Shown here in pieces: positions 35,401 to 43,931 of a stretch of 64,000 bases of DNA; the first letter of the stretch is position 1; each line of letters opens with the position of its first letter. Both the position numbers and the translations under genes were made by a program. The notes below the pieces were generated by a model. That model saw nothing but the letters and a program-made list of their open reading frames with translations, had not been told where the DNA came from and did not search any database. The stretch is from an uncultured Butyrivibrio sp. (lineage in GTDB: Bacteria > Bacillota > Clostridia > Lachnospirales > Lachnospiraceae). The DNA lies in contig NZ_CAMVPU010000021.1 of assembly GCF_947169445.1 (NCBI RefSeq), positions 3,574 through 67,573 of the forward strand. Direction: 5' to 3'.

Positions 35401-35848
35401 ATCTGCGACCACTTGGGCGATAGTCCTCTTCATAATCATCTTCAGGGTAATCATCGTCATCAGGATAGTCGTCATCCTCGGGATAATCATCATCTTCTGG
35501 ATAATCCTCATCTTCCGGATAGTCATCTTCCTCAGGATAATCGTCCTCAGGGTAGCCTTCATCTTCGTAATCATCCTCAGGATAATCATCGTCCGAATAG
35601 TCGTCATCCTCGGGATAATCATCATCCGAATAATCTCTTTCATCTTCCGGATAATCATCTTCAGAGTAATCATCCTCCGGATAATCCCCGTCCTCATAGT
35701 CTCTATCGTAGTCGTCATCCTCGTCTCTACGATATCCGTCTTCCTCTTCATCGCCGTAGAATTCGTCTTCCTCATAGAATTCTTCATTGTCTTCAGGCCT
35801 TTGGCGATATTTTTCTTTCATTCCCCTTGGTCCAAATATTTTTTCCAT
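32441..35848 (-). CDS. GH25 muramidase with Ig-like repeats and a very acidic cytoplasmic tail
   Basis: The 1135-residue protein starts (ATG after AAAGGGAG) with about 145 residues made mostly of D, E, Y and P, including many YPEDD-type repeats. A membrane helix follows (about 171-191). Outside the membrane come a long region with a Ca/carrier-like beta part, an S/N/T/G-rich linker (about 470-540) and about four bacterial Ig-like (Big_2) domains. Two choline-binding-type repeats (GWQTIGGKTYFFDKNGNY) precede the C-terminal GH25 lysozyme domain. GIDVSKWNGNIDW and YPVYLDVEAS carry the expected acidic catalytic residues. It should bind and trim peptidoglycan. An unusual feature is that the hydrolase is on the outer end of a membrane anchor rather than secreted free. 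Confidence 0.87.
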   Translation of the reverse strand: MEKIFGPRGMKEKYRQRPEDNEEFYEEDEFYGDEEEDGYRRDEDDDYDRDYEDGDYPEDDYSEDDYPEDERDYSDDDYPEDDDYSDDDYPEDDYEDEGYPEDDYPEEDDYPEDEDYPEDDDYPEDDDYPDDDDYPEDDYEEDYRPSGRRSRDDESFGSRIVAFLAGTTLLERIAAVFAILLVVGGIITANFYTSSMGNRAALDSFTEVGASLNANSDMVIGQSGLIAVADAESAKAMAAGLITEDEDGEAVKEEDVADDAQDVVIKMTLTSIKSDIKVKFINSKTGKLVGGLPLEIEVVTPDGTTVTYNDHDQDGIIYKKDITAGVYKITPKKLPAGYEKYNLEISTQSLTVKDQVEMKAVDVSNEVKKESQVNVAKEDTAVKTEVESKLEDTVEWVESTKTAVGESSDGNYSYEEVNKDTIADPSSSAMIGFRPFMMLGALGSTSENACITDASTPTTDTPAENATSDSGSTESSTEKKDEGSNNSSEGNTSGNNASDNGSTGNSGNTDNSSHSNSGSDNTNTSGDSNKETEKKETITITSSGSVELQEGQTSQINASGASTSIKYSSDNTAVATVSDSGLITAVKEGTATITLSSDKAENKPTVTVKVTKKPEEKKTMTIAVDPSTTIKAGDKATLKVTGPSSFTVRSADESVVKVEGTTLTGVKESSTAVKVTITADGYNDATVDITVVKADAKVMTVAVSPSTTIKVGDTATLSVSGPTKKSFKTSDEKIITVDTEGKVTAIAAGKAKITVSASEENYASVDVEITVTAKETDKVPMSISKLTLVEGQTFKVSSSDSKVAIKLATSNAEVASVSDNIITAKLIGDATITVSASGYQDNAIAVHVESKNATLKDKEGRVVYVLNSDGTYREATYNDYYSGVKFYVRKAATEYRYTGWQTIGGKTYFFDKNGNYVTGEQVIQGAKYTFGSDGTLASSSGVMGIDVSKWNGNIDWNAVKNSGINFVIIRCGYRGSSQGALIEDSKFRSNINGALNAGLKVGVYFFTQAVNEVEAVEEASMVINMIQGYNISYPVYLDVEASNGRGDQISASQRTANIKAFCGTIQNAGYKAGVYANKTWFTSQINTSQISNYKIWLAQYASAVSYNASRLDMWQYTSKGKVTGISGSVDMNICY

Positions 35849-35936
35849 ACAAACTCCCTTTAACCAACAATCACTCACAAAACCTACAACTTACTCGCGT
35901 TTTGCGTAATATCAATCAAAAATACATATAAATATT

Positions 35937-36281
35937 TTACCCCAAGCCGTAGAAAACAGCTATTCCACAGATAATAAACAATACCCCCAAAAGCTTCCTT
36001 GGAGTAAACTTCTCTTTAAAGAAAATCCTGGACATGATCATAACCAGAACATAGTTGATAGGCTCCAATACTACAACGCCCATGTATCCAAGACCGCTAT
36101 AGCAAAAGATTGAAATGATCATTGCCAGAAACAGAAGGCCATATCCGCAGATAACCCATCCGTTTAAGTATTCTCTAATAATATTCTTATATTCTTTGGT
36201 CGCGCTCTTTTTAAGGAGCATCTGAGATGTGGAAGAAACCAGCTCAGAAACGACCATAAGCAGGAAAAATGCACTAATCAT
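35937..36281 (-). CDS. SMR/EamA-like four-helix membrane protein, subunit 2
   Basis: This 114-residue protein has four predicted helices. The last, with EPINYVLVMIMSRIFFKEKFTPRKLLG, matches the small multidrug resistance/EamA half-size fold. It overlaps its partner gene by 4 bases (ATGA). Paired half-size proteins such as ArnE/ArnF flip undecaprenyl-phosphate sugars across the membrane, and the setting among glycan genes supports that role. A small-molecule exporter is the alternative. Confidence 0.75.
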   Translation of the reverse strand: MISAFFLLMVVSELVSSTSQMLLKKSATKEYKNIIREYLNGWVICGYGLLFLAMIISIFCYSGLGYMGVVVLEPINYVLVMIMSRIFFKEKFTPRKLLGVLFIICGIAVFYGLG

Positions 36282-36664
36282 TCCTTTTCACCCTCCTTAG
36301 AAGCCACTTCTGAGTTCATTACAATAACTCCTACAACTACCAGTAAAACGCCAACCACCTTCCAAGGCGTGATACGCTGCGTAGGATCTGATGAAAAAAG
36401 AATGAAATTCCACAGCATCGACCACAAAAGCGTTACTGCCTTGTTGGCACAGGCAATTGAGATCTGAAACTTTTTTATCATCTGCTGCCAGATCAGGGCA
36501 TATACTGCCAGGATAAAGAAATCCATAGCAAAGAAAAACAGATACCAAAATGACAAAAACTCATGCTCTGAAGCAAGCTTAGCCGCTACGGTAGAGAGAG
36601 AATACACGATAACCGCTCCCTGCAGCTGCAAAATATCGATAATTCCTATTTTTTTCTTTTTCAT
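36278..36664 (-). CDS. SMR/EamA-like four-helix membrane protein, subunit 1
   Basis: The 128-residue protein has four hydrophobic helices and short charged ends. TPWKVVGVLLVVVGVIVMNS is the last helix and resembles the SMR/EamA half-transporter end. It overlaps genes on both sides by 4 bases, which suggests coupled translation and a heteromeric complex with the 35937 product. A flippase for a polyprenyl-phosphate-linked sugar is inferred from context. Confidence 0.75.
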   Translation of the reverse strand: MKKKKIGIIDILQLQGAVIVYSLSTVAAKLASEHEFLSFWYLFFFAMDFFILAVYALIWQQMIKKFQISIACANKAVTLLWSMLWNFILFSSDPTQRITPWKVVGVLLVVVGVIVMNSEVASKEGEKE

Positions 36665-37635
36665 TTTGCAGCCACCTCCGGATAAACCACATTCACAAAG
36701 TGCTGTGCCACATGTTCATTGCAATCCGCATTAACGTGAATATTGTCCAGGAGCCATTCTGAGCTGTTATCCTCATGAATAGTTCCATAATAATTATCAA
36801 TAAAAGTAACGCCTGTTTCACCGGACACATCGATCATGAACTGAAGATAAGTTGTGAGCTTACCATTTCCAAAGTCGAATCTGTCGCCGCTTACCAGACT
36901 TCCTGTAGAATCAAATGCGTAACACATGGTAAAAGACATACACACTATTCTAATGTATGGATACTTCTCCTGTATTTTCTTGATTCCGGCATTAAGCGCT
37001 CCCCTGTAAGTAATAGGATCCACGTCATTATCAGGGTTCATGCCGATTCGAAGATTCATATAATCCTGGGCATTATAATAGATAACTATTGTATCAACCT
37101 TATCAAAGTCTACATTTTTCAATCTGTCAGTAGAACCGGTATAGGTGTAATCATCAAACTGTGACGCATTCTTTTCAAGAAGGCTGTAGTCTCCGTCAAC
37201 AATGCAGTTTGCCACATTGTAAAAACTGTACGCATCCATAGGATAATCATCTGAATAGGTTGCATTCCTAAGTGCAACTGTAGATCTCGGAAAACCACAA
37301 TTGATAGTCTTGGCTCCCAGCTTGCTTGCCACAAGACTTGTAACTCCTGTCTCGCTCTGGTCAAAGGTGATCGCATCATTTCCCAGAAAAAGAATGGTCT
37401 CTTCATCATCATAAACATGACCTTCTTTTTTATCATTGGGCAAAAGAAATACCTGATCCAAAACCTCAACTTCAAAGCTTCCCGTATCCGTTTGATCAAG
37501 CTCCGCAGTTCCTTTATTCCAGATCAAAAGCTTCACTACTGAAAAAATAATTACCGCAATTATTATTCCGCCAATCAAGAAATGCACCCATAGGGGTATA
37601 TCTTCATAGCTAAATTTCTTCTTCTCCTCGTTCAT
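36661..37635 (-). CDS. SGNH-fold membrane-anchored protein lacking the catalytic serine (pseudoenzyme)
   Basis: The 324-residue protein has one N-terminal helix (about 15-38) with its domain outside. It aligns by eye with the intact SGNH lipoprotein at 49189. Where that one has FFGDSQIANG, this one has FLGNDAIT (G85, N86, D87), so the nucleophile is gone. Where that has EYGANDF, this has YYNAQDY. The last block, DNIHVNADCNEHV, keeps Asp and His. The reading frame is intact and its start overlaps nothing, so it is probably expressed as a non-catalytic binding protein. It is coupled to the two SMR-like genes by an ATGA overlap. Confidence 0.78.
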   Translation of the reverse strand: MNEEKKKFSYEDIPLWVHFLIGGIIIAVIIFSVVKLLIWNKGTAELDQTDTGSFEVEVLDQVFLLPNDKKEGHVYDDEETILFLGNDAITFDQSETGVTSLVASKLGAKTINCGFPRSTVALRNATYSDDYPMDAYSFYNVANCIVDGDYSLLEKNASQFDDYTYTGSTDRLKNVDFDKVDTIVIYYNAQDYMNLRIGMNPDNDVDPITYRGALNAGIKKIQEKYPYIRIVCMSFTMCYAFDSTGSLVSGDRFDFGNGKLTTYLQFMIDVSGETGVTFIDNYYGTIHEDNSSEWLLDNIHVNADCNEHVAQHFVNVVYPEVAAK

Positions 37636-37711
37636 AATAACCTACCACTTTCTCTTTATTCCCGCAGTTCGTCGAAATATCTTTTCCTGCAAATCCACGG
37701 ATCATCTGATT

Positions 37712-38833
37712 TTACCAGTCCTGTGACAACAGTCCTTCAAAATCAAACTCATTTATTATACCACGCATTTTCAATAACTCATCTGCCATTTGCTCCGAAG
37801 AGGTTATCTGATGCTCTCCGCTTCCGAAGCATTCCACCATATAACGATTGATCTCAGGCTTGTAGTGAGAATAATCTGCATAATTGTCAAGATTGGTCAC
37901 TTCCTCCATATTCTGGAAGTAGAAAAGATGTACATTGTCATATTGAAGGAGCCTGTATGCCACATAATCATACTGGGCAAAAGTCGCATCCAGGGTATTA
38001 TACTGCATCACATTGTGCCAATACAGAATGCTGTAGGGCGGGAAAAAGAAATAAAACTGCGTTTCCGGATGCTGGCTTACAAATGGCAGGATATTCACAT
38101 CAAGATTAAGCCCCGTTGAATTAATAAGCCCATCTGCCGGAAGCTCTTTTTCCTCTTTTTCCGGTTCCTCGTAGGTGTGCATAACCCACTGAGTGCTGTA
38201 ATACTCAGGTGTCCACCAGCTAAAATATATTTCTGAAAGATCAGATCCCTTACCCTGAATTACAGGCTTAAAGATATATTGAAAAAGAACATCCTTATTG
38301 AGCAGGTATTTCACATCATTTAATAGATTGTCATCATAAAGATATTCAGGTCTTTCATATTTAACTGTCTCTGTATCCGCTGACATTACCGGGATATCCA
38401 TTGCAAAAAACACAGCATCCACATCTCTGCTCTTTCTGGCAAAGCTGTCTTTATCAAACACAATGGATAAAATATTAAAGTCATCTTTGGGATATGCTCC
38501 GCTATAGCTGAGCTTTAAAGTATCAAGTCCCAGGATTTCTTTAAAATCATCGGTATCAAAATTAACTGTCATGGATGAGCCTATAATGCAGGCATTGTAA
38601 TCCATATTGCGGGCCATTCCCGGATTCTGACTAAGCTGATTATCCACAATATAAGGAAAATCCTTATTTAGCTCATGGTAATGGAAAAACGGGTCCACAT
38701 AAACAACCAGCGCAGCGGTTGCTATAAATCCAAGAAGCAGGATAGCAATTAACAGTGTGAATAGATTTCGGTATTTGGTTTTTTTCTTATTATCTATTAT
38801 TTTTTCTTTTTCAGTTTCAATATCTTTGTGCAT
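37712..38833 (-). CDS. AlgJ/DltD-like SGNH acyltransfer partner of the MBOAT protein
   Basis: The 373-residue protein has one N-terminal helix (about 25-45 from the start chosen) and an extracytoplasmic SGNH-like domain. ACIIGSSMTVNF carries the putative nucleophile and YADYSHYKPEINRY the Asp/His pair. Proteins of this type receive acyl groups from an MBOAT partner and pass them to a glycan, as AlgJ/AlgX and DltD do. The MBOAT gene is directly upstream. The ATG at 38833 is preferred because GGAG lies 6 bases before it; an ATG 12 bases earlier lacks a site. Confidence 0.8.
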   Translation of the reverse strand: MHKDIETEKEKIIDNKKKTKYRNLFTLLIAILLLGFIATAALVVYVDPFFHYHELNKDFPYIVDNQLSQNPGMARNMDYNACIIGSSMTVNFDTDDFKEILGLDTLKLSYSGAYPKDDFNILSIVFDKDSFARKSRDVDAVFFAMDIPVMSADTETVKYERPEYLYDDNLLNDVKYLLNKDVLFQYIFKPVIQGKGSDLSEIYFSWWTPEYYSTQWVMHTYEEPEKEEKELPADGLINSTGLNLDVNILPFVSQHPETQFYFFFPPYSILYWHNVMQYNTLDATFAQYDYVAYRLLQYDNVHLFYFQNMEEVTNLDNYADYSHYKPEINRYMVECFGSGEHQITSSEQMADELLKMRGIINEFDFEGLLSQDW

Positions 38834-38869
38834 CAATGACTCCATACAACAAATCTATGGGTATTTCCA

Positions 38870-40330
38870 TTAGAAGTTCATATAAATATATGTGCTGACA
38901 CCGCCGAGGCTCAAAACGCACCACATAAACAAAAATGCAGTAAGAAGCGTTGTTCCAAGTCCTACTTTGTACTCCTTTATTCTTCCAAGCGCATTTTTGC
39001 AAAAGAAGATCATTATTACGCCGGCAATTGCAAAAGCAAATAGACACACATCCCATACAAAATCGTATTTCATAAGTGGTGTGACCTTTAGCACAAACCA
39101 GAATTCATCAAGTCTGAAAACGGAAGTAAAGCCAGATCCAAGTTTTCTGATTCCACCTGTAAACATCTGAGCAAAGAGCAAAAGAGCTGTTTGAATATCC
39201 GGTGCTCTAAAAAATACCCAGGCTGCAGTCACATATAAAAAGGTTGCAAATACCTTTATAGCCTTTGGCACCTTTACACCAGTGCCATGCTTGATGCATG
39301 CTCTTGTTATCACATATAGAATGCCATGCATAGCTCCCCAGAGAATGAAATTCCAACCTGTCCCATGCCAAAAGCCGCTAAGCAAAAAAACAATCATAAA
39401 GTTGGCATAGGTTACAGCCTCCCCTTTTCTGTTACCCCCAAGAGGAATGTAGACATATTTTGTGAAAAATCCGGTAAGAGTTATATGCCATCTTTTCCAG
39501 AAATCTACGATATCTACTGCTTTGTAAGGCGAATCAAAGTTCACTGGCAGCTCAATCCCCAGCAGCATACTGATTCCGGATGCCATGTCGCAATAGCCGC
39601 TAAAGTCGAAATATAGCTGGAATGAGTAAAACAAAGCAACAAGAACAGCCTCTATGCTACCAAGTCCGGTCAGATTCTGATAGCCGTAATCTACAGCCTT
39701 ACCAAAGGTATCTGCCATTATCACCTTCTTAAAAAGTCCTATAGAAAAAAGAAGGAGTCCCCGCAGAGCAATCTCGAAATCAAAGCTCTTATCAAGGGTC
39801 TTATCAAGCTCTTTTTCAAAGCTCTGATATCCCATGAGTGGTCCCTGCAAGAGTTTGGGGAAATACAGCACATATGCGAGATAATCTATGCCTTTAAAGC
39901 TTTCAATATCCCCTCTGCACAAATCCACTATGTAGGATATCTGATTAAAGGTGTAAAAGCTGATAGCTATCGGCAAGAAGAACCCTGACAGCTTGAAAAA
40001 GAGAAGGAGAACCAGATTTCCTGTAATTCCAATAAAGAGCCAGATGTTCTGCGTAAGTATTTCTCGTCCGAAGAGTTTCATCCTGACGCTACGTTCTCTC
40101 ATGAAGCTCATTGGAATTGCAGTACAAACGTTGAAACATATACTTATAAAAAGTATTGCCAGATTCTGCATTCCGAACAGGCTAAAAAAGCACAAGGATC
40201 CCAGTACGATCCACAGATCCACCAGCATCCTGCCATTTCCATTCTTTTTCCCTATATGTCTTATGATGTTAAAGCCCAAAGTAAAAATGGGCAAAAACAA
40301 AAGAACAAACTCGTAAGAGTTAAAAATCAT
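38870..40330 (-). CDS. MBOAT O-acyltransferase (AlgI/DltB-like)
   Basis: The 486-residue polytopic protein moves acyl groups (usually acetyl) across or within the membrane for glycan O-acylation. The conserved core FDFSGYCDMASGISMLLGI, FWKRWHITLTGF and LSGFWHGTGWNFILWGAMHG is intact, including the invariant histidine in the last block. The length is normal. Its ATG overlaps the stop of the 40327 gene by 4 bases, and the SGNH partner follows. O-acetylation of one of the glycans made here is the likely result. Confidence 0.92.
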   Translation of the reverse strand: MIFNSYEFVLLFLPIFTLGFNIIRHIGKKNGNGRMLVDLWIVLGSLCFFSLFGMQNLAILFISICFNVCTAIPMSFMRERSVRMKLFGREILTQNIWLFIGITGNLVLLLFFKLSGFFLPIAISFYTFNQISYIVDLCRGDIESFKGIDYLAYVLYFPKLLQGPLMGYQSFEKELDKTLDKSFDFEIALRGLLLFSIGLFKKVIMADTFGKAVDYGYQNLTGLGSIEAVLVALFYSFQLYFDFSGYCDMASGISMLLGIELPVNFDSPYKAVDIVDFWKRWHITLTGFFTKYVYIPLGGNRKGEAVTYANFMIVFLLSGFWHGTGWNFILWGAMHGILYVITRACIKHGTGVKVPKAIKVFATFLYVTAAWVFFRAPDIQTALLLFAQMFTGGIRKLGSGFTSVFRLDEFWFVLKVTPLMKYDFVWDVCLFAFAIAGVIMIFFCKNALGRIKEYKVGLGTTLLTAFLFMWCVLSLGGVSTYIYMNF

Positions 40331-41544
40331 GTCTTGATCCCCAATAAAATATCAATGTAATGCGACATTCCCTCATCAAGAGTAAATGCCTTTTTAAAGC
40401 CAATTTTTTTCAGATCCTCCGGATTTAAAACCTGAGTGCTAATAGGTGAGCTAAGGCTCTTTTCACGGCTGTCGGCTTCTTTTGTCTTAAGAGTCACCTT
40501 AGCCTTATCAGCAATAAGCTGAGCAAGCCCCCTAATGGTAATGATATTATCTTCCGAACAGATATCTACAACTCTGTCAGTAAAATCTCCCCCATCTGAT
40601 GCTCTATCAGCCAGCATAGCACTCACAATCCCGGCTGCAGCATCTGCAACATAGTTATACGATCTTAGCTGCAATCCCGGGCTGTTTAAAACAATATCCT
40701 GCCCGGCAATTGCCATCTTGGCAAACTGGACATGCGCCCTGTCATCTCCATCTGTTATGCCCGGCCCAAAGGTGTGGCACGGTCTTACAACTAACGTTTC
40801 CATTTCAGAGCCTGCTTTGTCCATTTCTTTTTCCAAGTACAAAAGACACAAAGCTTCAGCTGCTGCCTTACTCACCGGATAACTTGCACGTGCCCCCTTT
40901 ATGTCTACAGTCCGAGAAACCTTCAAGAGGTATCGATCAAGATCTCCGCTGATATATTCCTTCTTCCAGTGTTCTCTTTCTTCTTCGCTTAAGGAATACA
41001 CCTCACCGGAAGATATATATAGAAATTTATGACAACCATGCAAGGCGGCATATTGCAACAGCTTATAAGTACCTGCTATATTTCCATAAACGGTTTCGTC
41101 CGGATGGTCTACAAAAGCTGATGGATACGCATTTCCCGCGGCGTGAATAACATAGTCCACCTGTAGGTCAGGAAGCTTATCAAAAGATTCCCTCTCCAAA
41201 ATATCGATTTGTGCATACAAGATTCTGCTTCCAGCCTCATCAGCGTTGATTGCATTATAATGGTCAAATCTGTCTCTAAGCTTTCTCTCAGATCTTCCGC
41301 ATACAACGATACTGGTAGTAGTGCCTATTCCAGACACCTTATCGTGAAAGTAGTTGGCAAGCATGTCAACAATAAATGAACCTATAGTACCTGTAGCGCC
41401 AGTCACCAATATGGTGCTGCCCCTTAGCTCATCAATTCCTATTGTATGCTCTGCCGCAGTTTGAAGATCCTGCAAATAAATAGCATTTTCATATATTTTT
41501 ACAAATTCTTTTTCCACTAAATGCTCCCAGCCTATTTTAGCCAC
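40327..41544 (-). CDS. NAD-dependent epimerase/dehydratase (extended SDR)
   Basis: The 405-residue cytoplasmic enzyme has an 40-residue lead, then TILVTGATGTIGSFIVDML for NAD(P) binding, an SSGEVYS block and the catalytic YPVSKAAAE. It starts with GTG inside the end of the cytidylyltransferase gene (13-base overlap), so the two are coupled. The substrate is likely a nucleotide- or phosphate-linked sugar. The neighbouring cytidylyltransferase and LicD genes make a CDP-activated sugar or polyol plausible, but the exact reaction cannot be read from sequence. Confidence 0.85.
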   Translation of the reverse strand: MAKIGWEHLVEKEFVKIYENAIYLQDLQTAAEHTIGIDELRGSTILVTGATGTIGSFIVDMLANYFHDKVSGIGTTTSIVVCGRSERKLRDRFDHYNAINADEAGSRILYAQIDILERESFDKLPDLQVDYVIHAAGNAYPSAFVDHPDETVYGNIAGTYKLLQYAALHGCHKFLYISSGEVYSLSEEEREHWKKEYISGDLDRYLLKVSRTVDIKGARASYPVSKAAAEALCLLYLEKEMDKAGSEMETLVVRPCHTFGPGITDGDDRAHVQFAKMAIAGQDIVLNSPGLQLRSYNYVADAAAGIVSAMLADRASDGGDFTDRVVDICSEDNIITIRGLAQLIADKAKVTLKTKEADSREKSLSSPISTQVLNPEDLKKIGFKKAFTLDEGMSHYIDILLGIKT

Positions 41545-42251
41545 TCACTTCTCTTACTTATCAAAAGAGCCTTGAAGATATCTATGTCATCCACTGTAGT
41601 AAGCTTAATGTTCTTCTCGGAGCCTCTTGAAAAGAAGACTTCTTTCCCCATTTCTATCATGAGTGTGCAGGAAGCTATTGAACCGCTTATTCCCTTCTCA
41701 AGGGCCTGCCTGTGAATCTCGCAGATATCTCCAAGCCTAAAGCCCTGTGGTGTCTGAGTTCTCTTTAGGTTATCTCTTGGATAAGCGCTTGATGACTTTT
41801 CGCCATCTTCTGTAGTAAGCATGGCTTCTGCACAGGGGACAGCTGCAATTGCATTGCCAAACTGCTTCGTCTTCATTATGCAATCGGATATTATCTCAGC
41901 TGAAACCATGGGTCTGATGGCATCATGTACCAGGACTATGTCATCACTATCAAAATACTTTTCCAGTTCAAATACACCATTTCTGATGGAAGCCTGTCCA
42001 GTTTCTCCTCCGCAGGCAATATGCTCAAGCTTAGAAATATTAAACTGCCTTGCATAGGCCTGAAGCATAGGTTCCCATCCTTTAACGCATACAACAGCGA
42101 TGGAATCTATCTCCGGGTGGCTCTGAAATGCCTCCAGCGTGTATACAATGACCGGCTTTTCATTAACTGTCAAAAACTGCTTGGGAATATCCTGATGCAT
42201 TCTTTCGCCGGTTCCTCCGGCAATTATAAGTGCTATTGTCTTCATGGACAC
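41532..42251 (-). CDS. IspD/TarI-family cytidylyltransferase
   Basis: The 239-residue enzyme has the family start ALIIAGGTGERMHQDIPKQF, VVCVKGWEPM, the VLVHDAIRPMVSAE block and TVDDIDIFKA. It would transfer CMP from CTP to a sugar or polyol phosphate. IspD of isoprenoid synthesis and TarI/Bcs1 of ribitol-teichoic acid synthesis share this fold. Its place between a LicD gene and an SDR gene inside a glycan locus favours CDP-polyol or CDP-sugar synthesis over isoprenoid synthesis. Confidence 0.85.
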   Translation of the reverse strand: MSMKTIALIIAGGTGERMHQDIPKQFLTVNEKPVIVYTLEAFQSHPEIDSIAVVCVKGWEPMLQAYARQFNISKLEHIACGGETGQASIRNGVFELEKYFDSDDIVLVHDAIRPMVSAEIISDCIMKTKQFGNAIAAVPCAEAMLTTEDGEKSSSAYPRDNLKRTQTPQGFRLGDICEIHRQALEKGISGSIASCTLMIEMGKEVFFSRGSEKNIKLTTVDDIDIFKALLISKRSEWLK

Positions 42252-42263
42252 CTTCCATTTCCA

Positions 42264-43136
42264 TTATCTCGCAATAATATTCACGTGCATTGGGACCTGT
42301 TCTTCTTTTGGTGGAAGACTCATATAATCCCCGTAGGTCTTAGATAGCCACCTATCATGCATCTTGGGAATAGGAAACTCCTTTCCTCTAATAAATGCTG
42401 TATCATGGCCAAGGACAAGGTGCTCCGCATCAAAATCAAGTCCCCAGTACTTAGGATTCTGCTGCTCATTTGAGATAAAAAGCATTCGCCTTACGTCGTT
42501 ATTCTCATCTCTAAGTGAAGCTTCCTCTACCTTGGATATTCCACCTTCCACCTGCACTTTCTTATACATCTGTGCTATCTTTTTAAAAGGAATGAATGCT
42601 CCTATATGTGGAAGTATCCAGGCAGCGATCTTCATAATGCCCTTGAATTTACTGTAATCCACATATGGTCTGTGGCCCATGGCCAGTGAATATAATAGTT
42701 GTAGCCGTAGAAGCTGCCATTTATGTCGCTCAGCCTCCACATCAAACACAAAAAGATCCAGTGTGGGATGCGAATACCTGTTTTCGTAGAACTCTTCTGC
42801 ACCATAGGAAGTTTTCTCATAGGTGATAGAGGTGTCAGCTATCTTGGAAATAAAATCAAAAAACTGCGGATATCGTTCAAAAGGATGTAGTTTAAATCTC
42901 TCATCCGCCTCTTTTTCAAAAACTTCAATAAAACGTTCATAGTCTTTTCTAAGAAAGAGAATATCCACATCATCATCCCATGGGATAAAATCCTGATGTC
43001 TTATAGCTCCTAAAAAAGTTCCGCCGTGAAGGTAGTAATTAATACCATGCATTTTACATATTCTATCCACTTCACAGAGCATCTCAAAATCTGCATCATG
43101 GACTCTGTCCAAATAATCCTGTACTTGCCTATCCAT
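42264..43136 (-). CDS. LicD family phosphotransferase
   Basis: The 290-residue protein carries the LicD nucleotidyltransferase-fold motifs LHGGTFLGAIRHQDFIPW and DDDVDILFLRKDY. LicD proteins move phosphocholine, polyol phosphate or similar groups from CDP-linked donors to glycans. The cytidylyltransferase gene 12 bases downstream could supply the donor. Which group is moved is unknown; no choline kinase or choline transporter gene is in the window. Confidence 0.92.
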   Translation of the reverse strand: MDRQVQDYLDRVHDADFEMLCEVDRICKMHGINYYLHGGTFLGAIRHQDFIPWDDDVDILFLRKDYERFIEVFEKEADERFKLHPFERYPQFFDFISKIADTSITYEKTSYGAEEFYENRYSHPTLDLFVFDVEAERHKWQLLRLQLLYSLAMGHRPYVDYSKFKGIMKIAAWILPHIGAFIPFKKIAQMYKKVQVEGGISKVEEASLRDENNDVRRMLFISNEQQNPKYWGLDFDAEHLVLGHDTAFIRGKEFPIPKMHDRWLSKTYGDYMSLPPKEEQVPMHVNIIAR

Positions 43137-43138
43137 GC

Positions 43139-43924
43139 TTATCCCTCTTTTACTTCCGGGTCCATATAAATATTATAGCCATGGATAGTAGTCACTAGTT
43201 TAAGCCCAAGATTTTCAAGATTCTCATCTATTTTGCGCTCCTCAGACAGAACAATATAACTGCATTTTGTCTCTCTGGTGGCCTCCAAAAGAGCCTTTGC
43301 ATCAATTATCTCAGGCTTTTCCATAACCTCATAAACAGGATTGTAGTAATCCCACTGGGTTACCACCATTTCCCTTCCATAGGGCATGAGAATATCTGTA
43401 TCATACTGTCTTACAAAGTGCACCAGTTCCGAAGGAAATGCAGCACGAACTCTCGGCTCGTCATCTGCAGGTGCAATAACATCGCAAATATCAATTACCT
43501 TCTGTGGAATGTGATACAGGTTTTCTGCAATCTGAACATGCTTGCTGGCATAAACAAGTGATCCTGTTGCAGCTATAACGGCCAGTATAAGAACAAGTGC
43601 TATTCTTTGATACATACTCTTTTTAAAAGAAAAAATCAGTTTGCAGGCAGCATAGCCGATAACCACATACATTGGTATAAGCCACATTAGTCTGTAATAG
43701 GTATCACTCCCCTCATCAAATGCGGCCACAAATAAAATCTTTGTTATAGGGCACAAAAAGCCTATAAGTATGAGAAGCGGGGTAATTCCCAGCATTATTT
43801 TCTTTTTTAAGCTTTGCTCGGTTATCACAAGATAAATGGCTGATGCAATGAACAGTATTAGAAGTGCACCATTTCCACCATATAATTTAAGTGAAACCCA
43901 GCATTCCATGAATATTCCGTACAT
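43139..43924 (-). CDS. Membrane protein, second part of a probable split GT-C-like protein
   Basis: The 261 residues begin with about four hydrophobic helices (to about 125) and end with a polar, probably extracytoplasmic, domain. The preceding gene ends 7 bases upstream and looks like the matching front half. AGGTGAGG lies just before the ATG and overlaps the upstream stop, so coupled translation of two subunits is possible. A one-base shift in that spot would join the frames, so a frameshift is the other reading. The pair resembles a single-chain family I recall as DUF6077, from memory. Confidence 0.6.
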   Translation of the reverse strand: MYGIFMECWVSLKLYGGNGALLILFIASAIYLVITEQSLKKKIMLGITPLLILIGFLCPITKILFVAAFDEGSDTYYRLMWLIPMYVVIGYAACKLIFSFKKSMYQRIALVLILAVIAATGSLVYASKHVQIAENLYHIPQKVIDICDVIAPADDEPRVRAAFPSELVHFVRQYDTDILMPYGREMVVTQWDYYNPVYEVMEKPEIIDAKALLEATRETKCSYIVLSEERKIDENLENLGLKLVTTIHGYNIYMDPEVKEG

Positions 43925-43931
43925 AAATGCC

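Noticed and set aside
35430..35710. Short tandem repeats that look a little like a CRISPR array
   Set aside because: The units are only about 15 bases, have no spacers, and translate in frame as the YPEDD-type repeats of the GH25 protein.
35347..35931. Plus-strand 194-codon frame rich in H, N, P and D
   Set aside because: It is the complement of the acidic repeat tail; composition is explained by that gene and there is no ribosome site.
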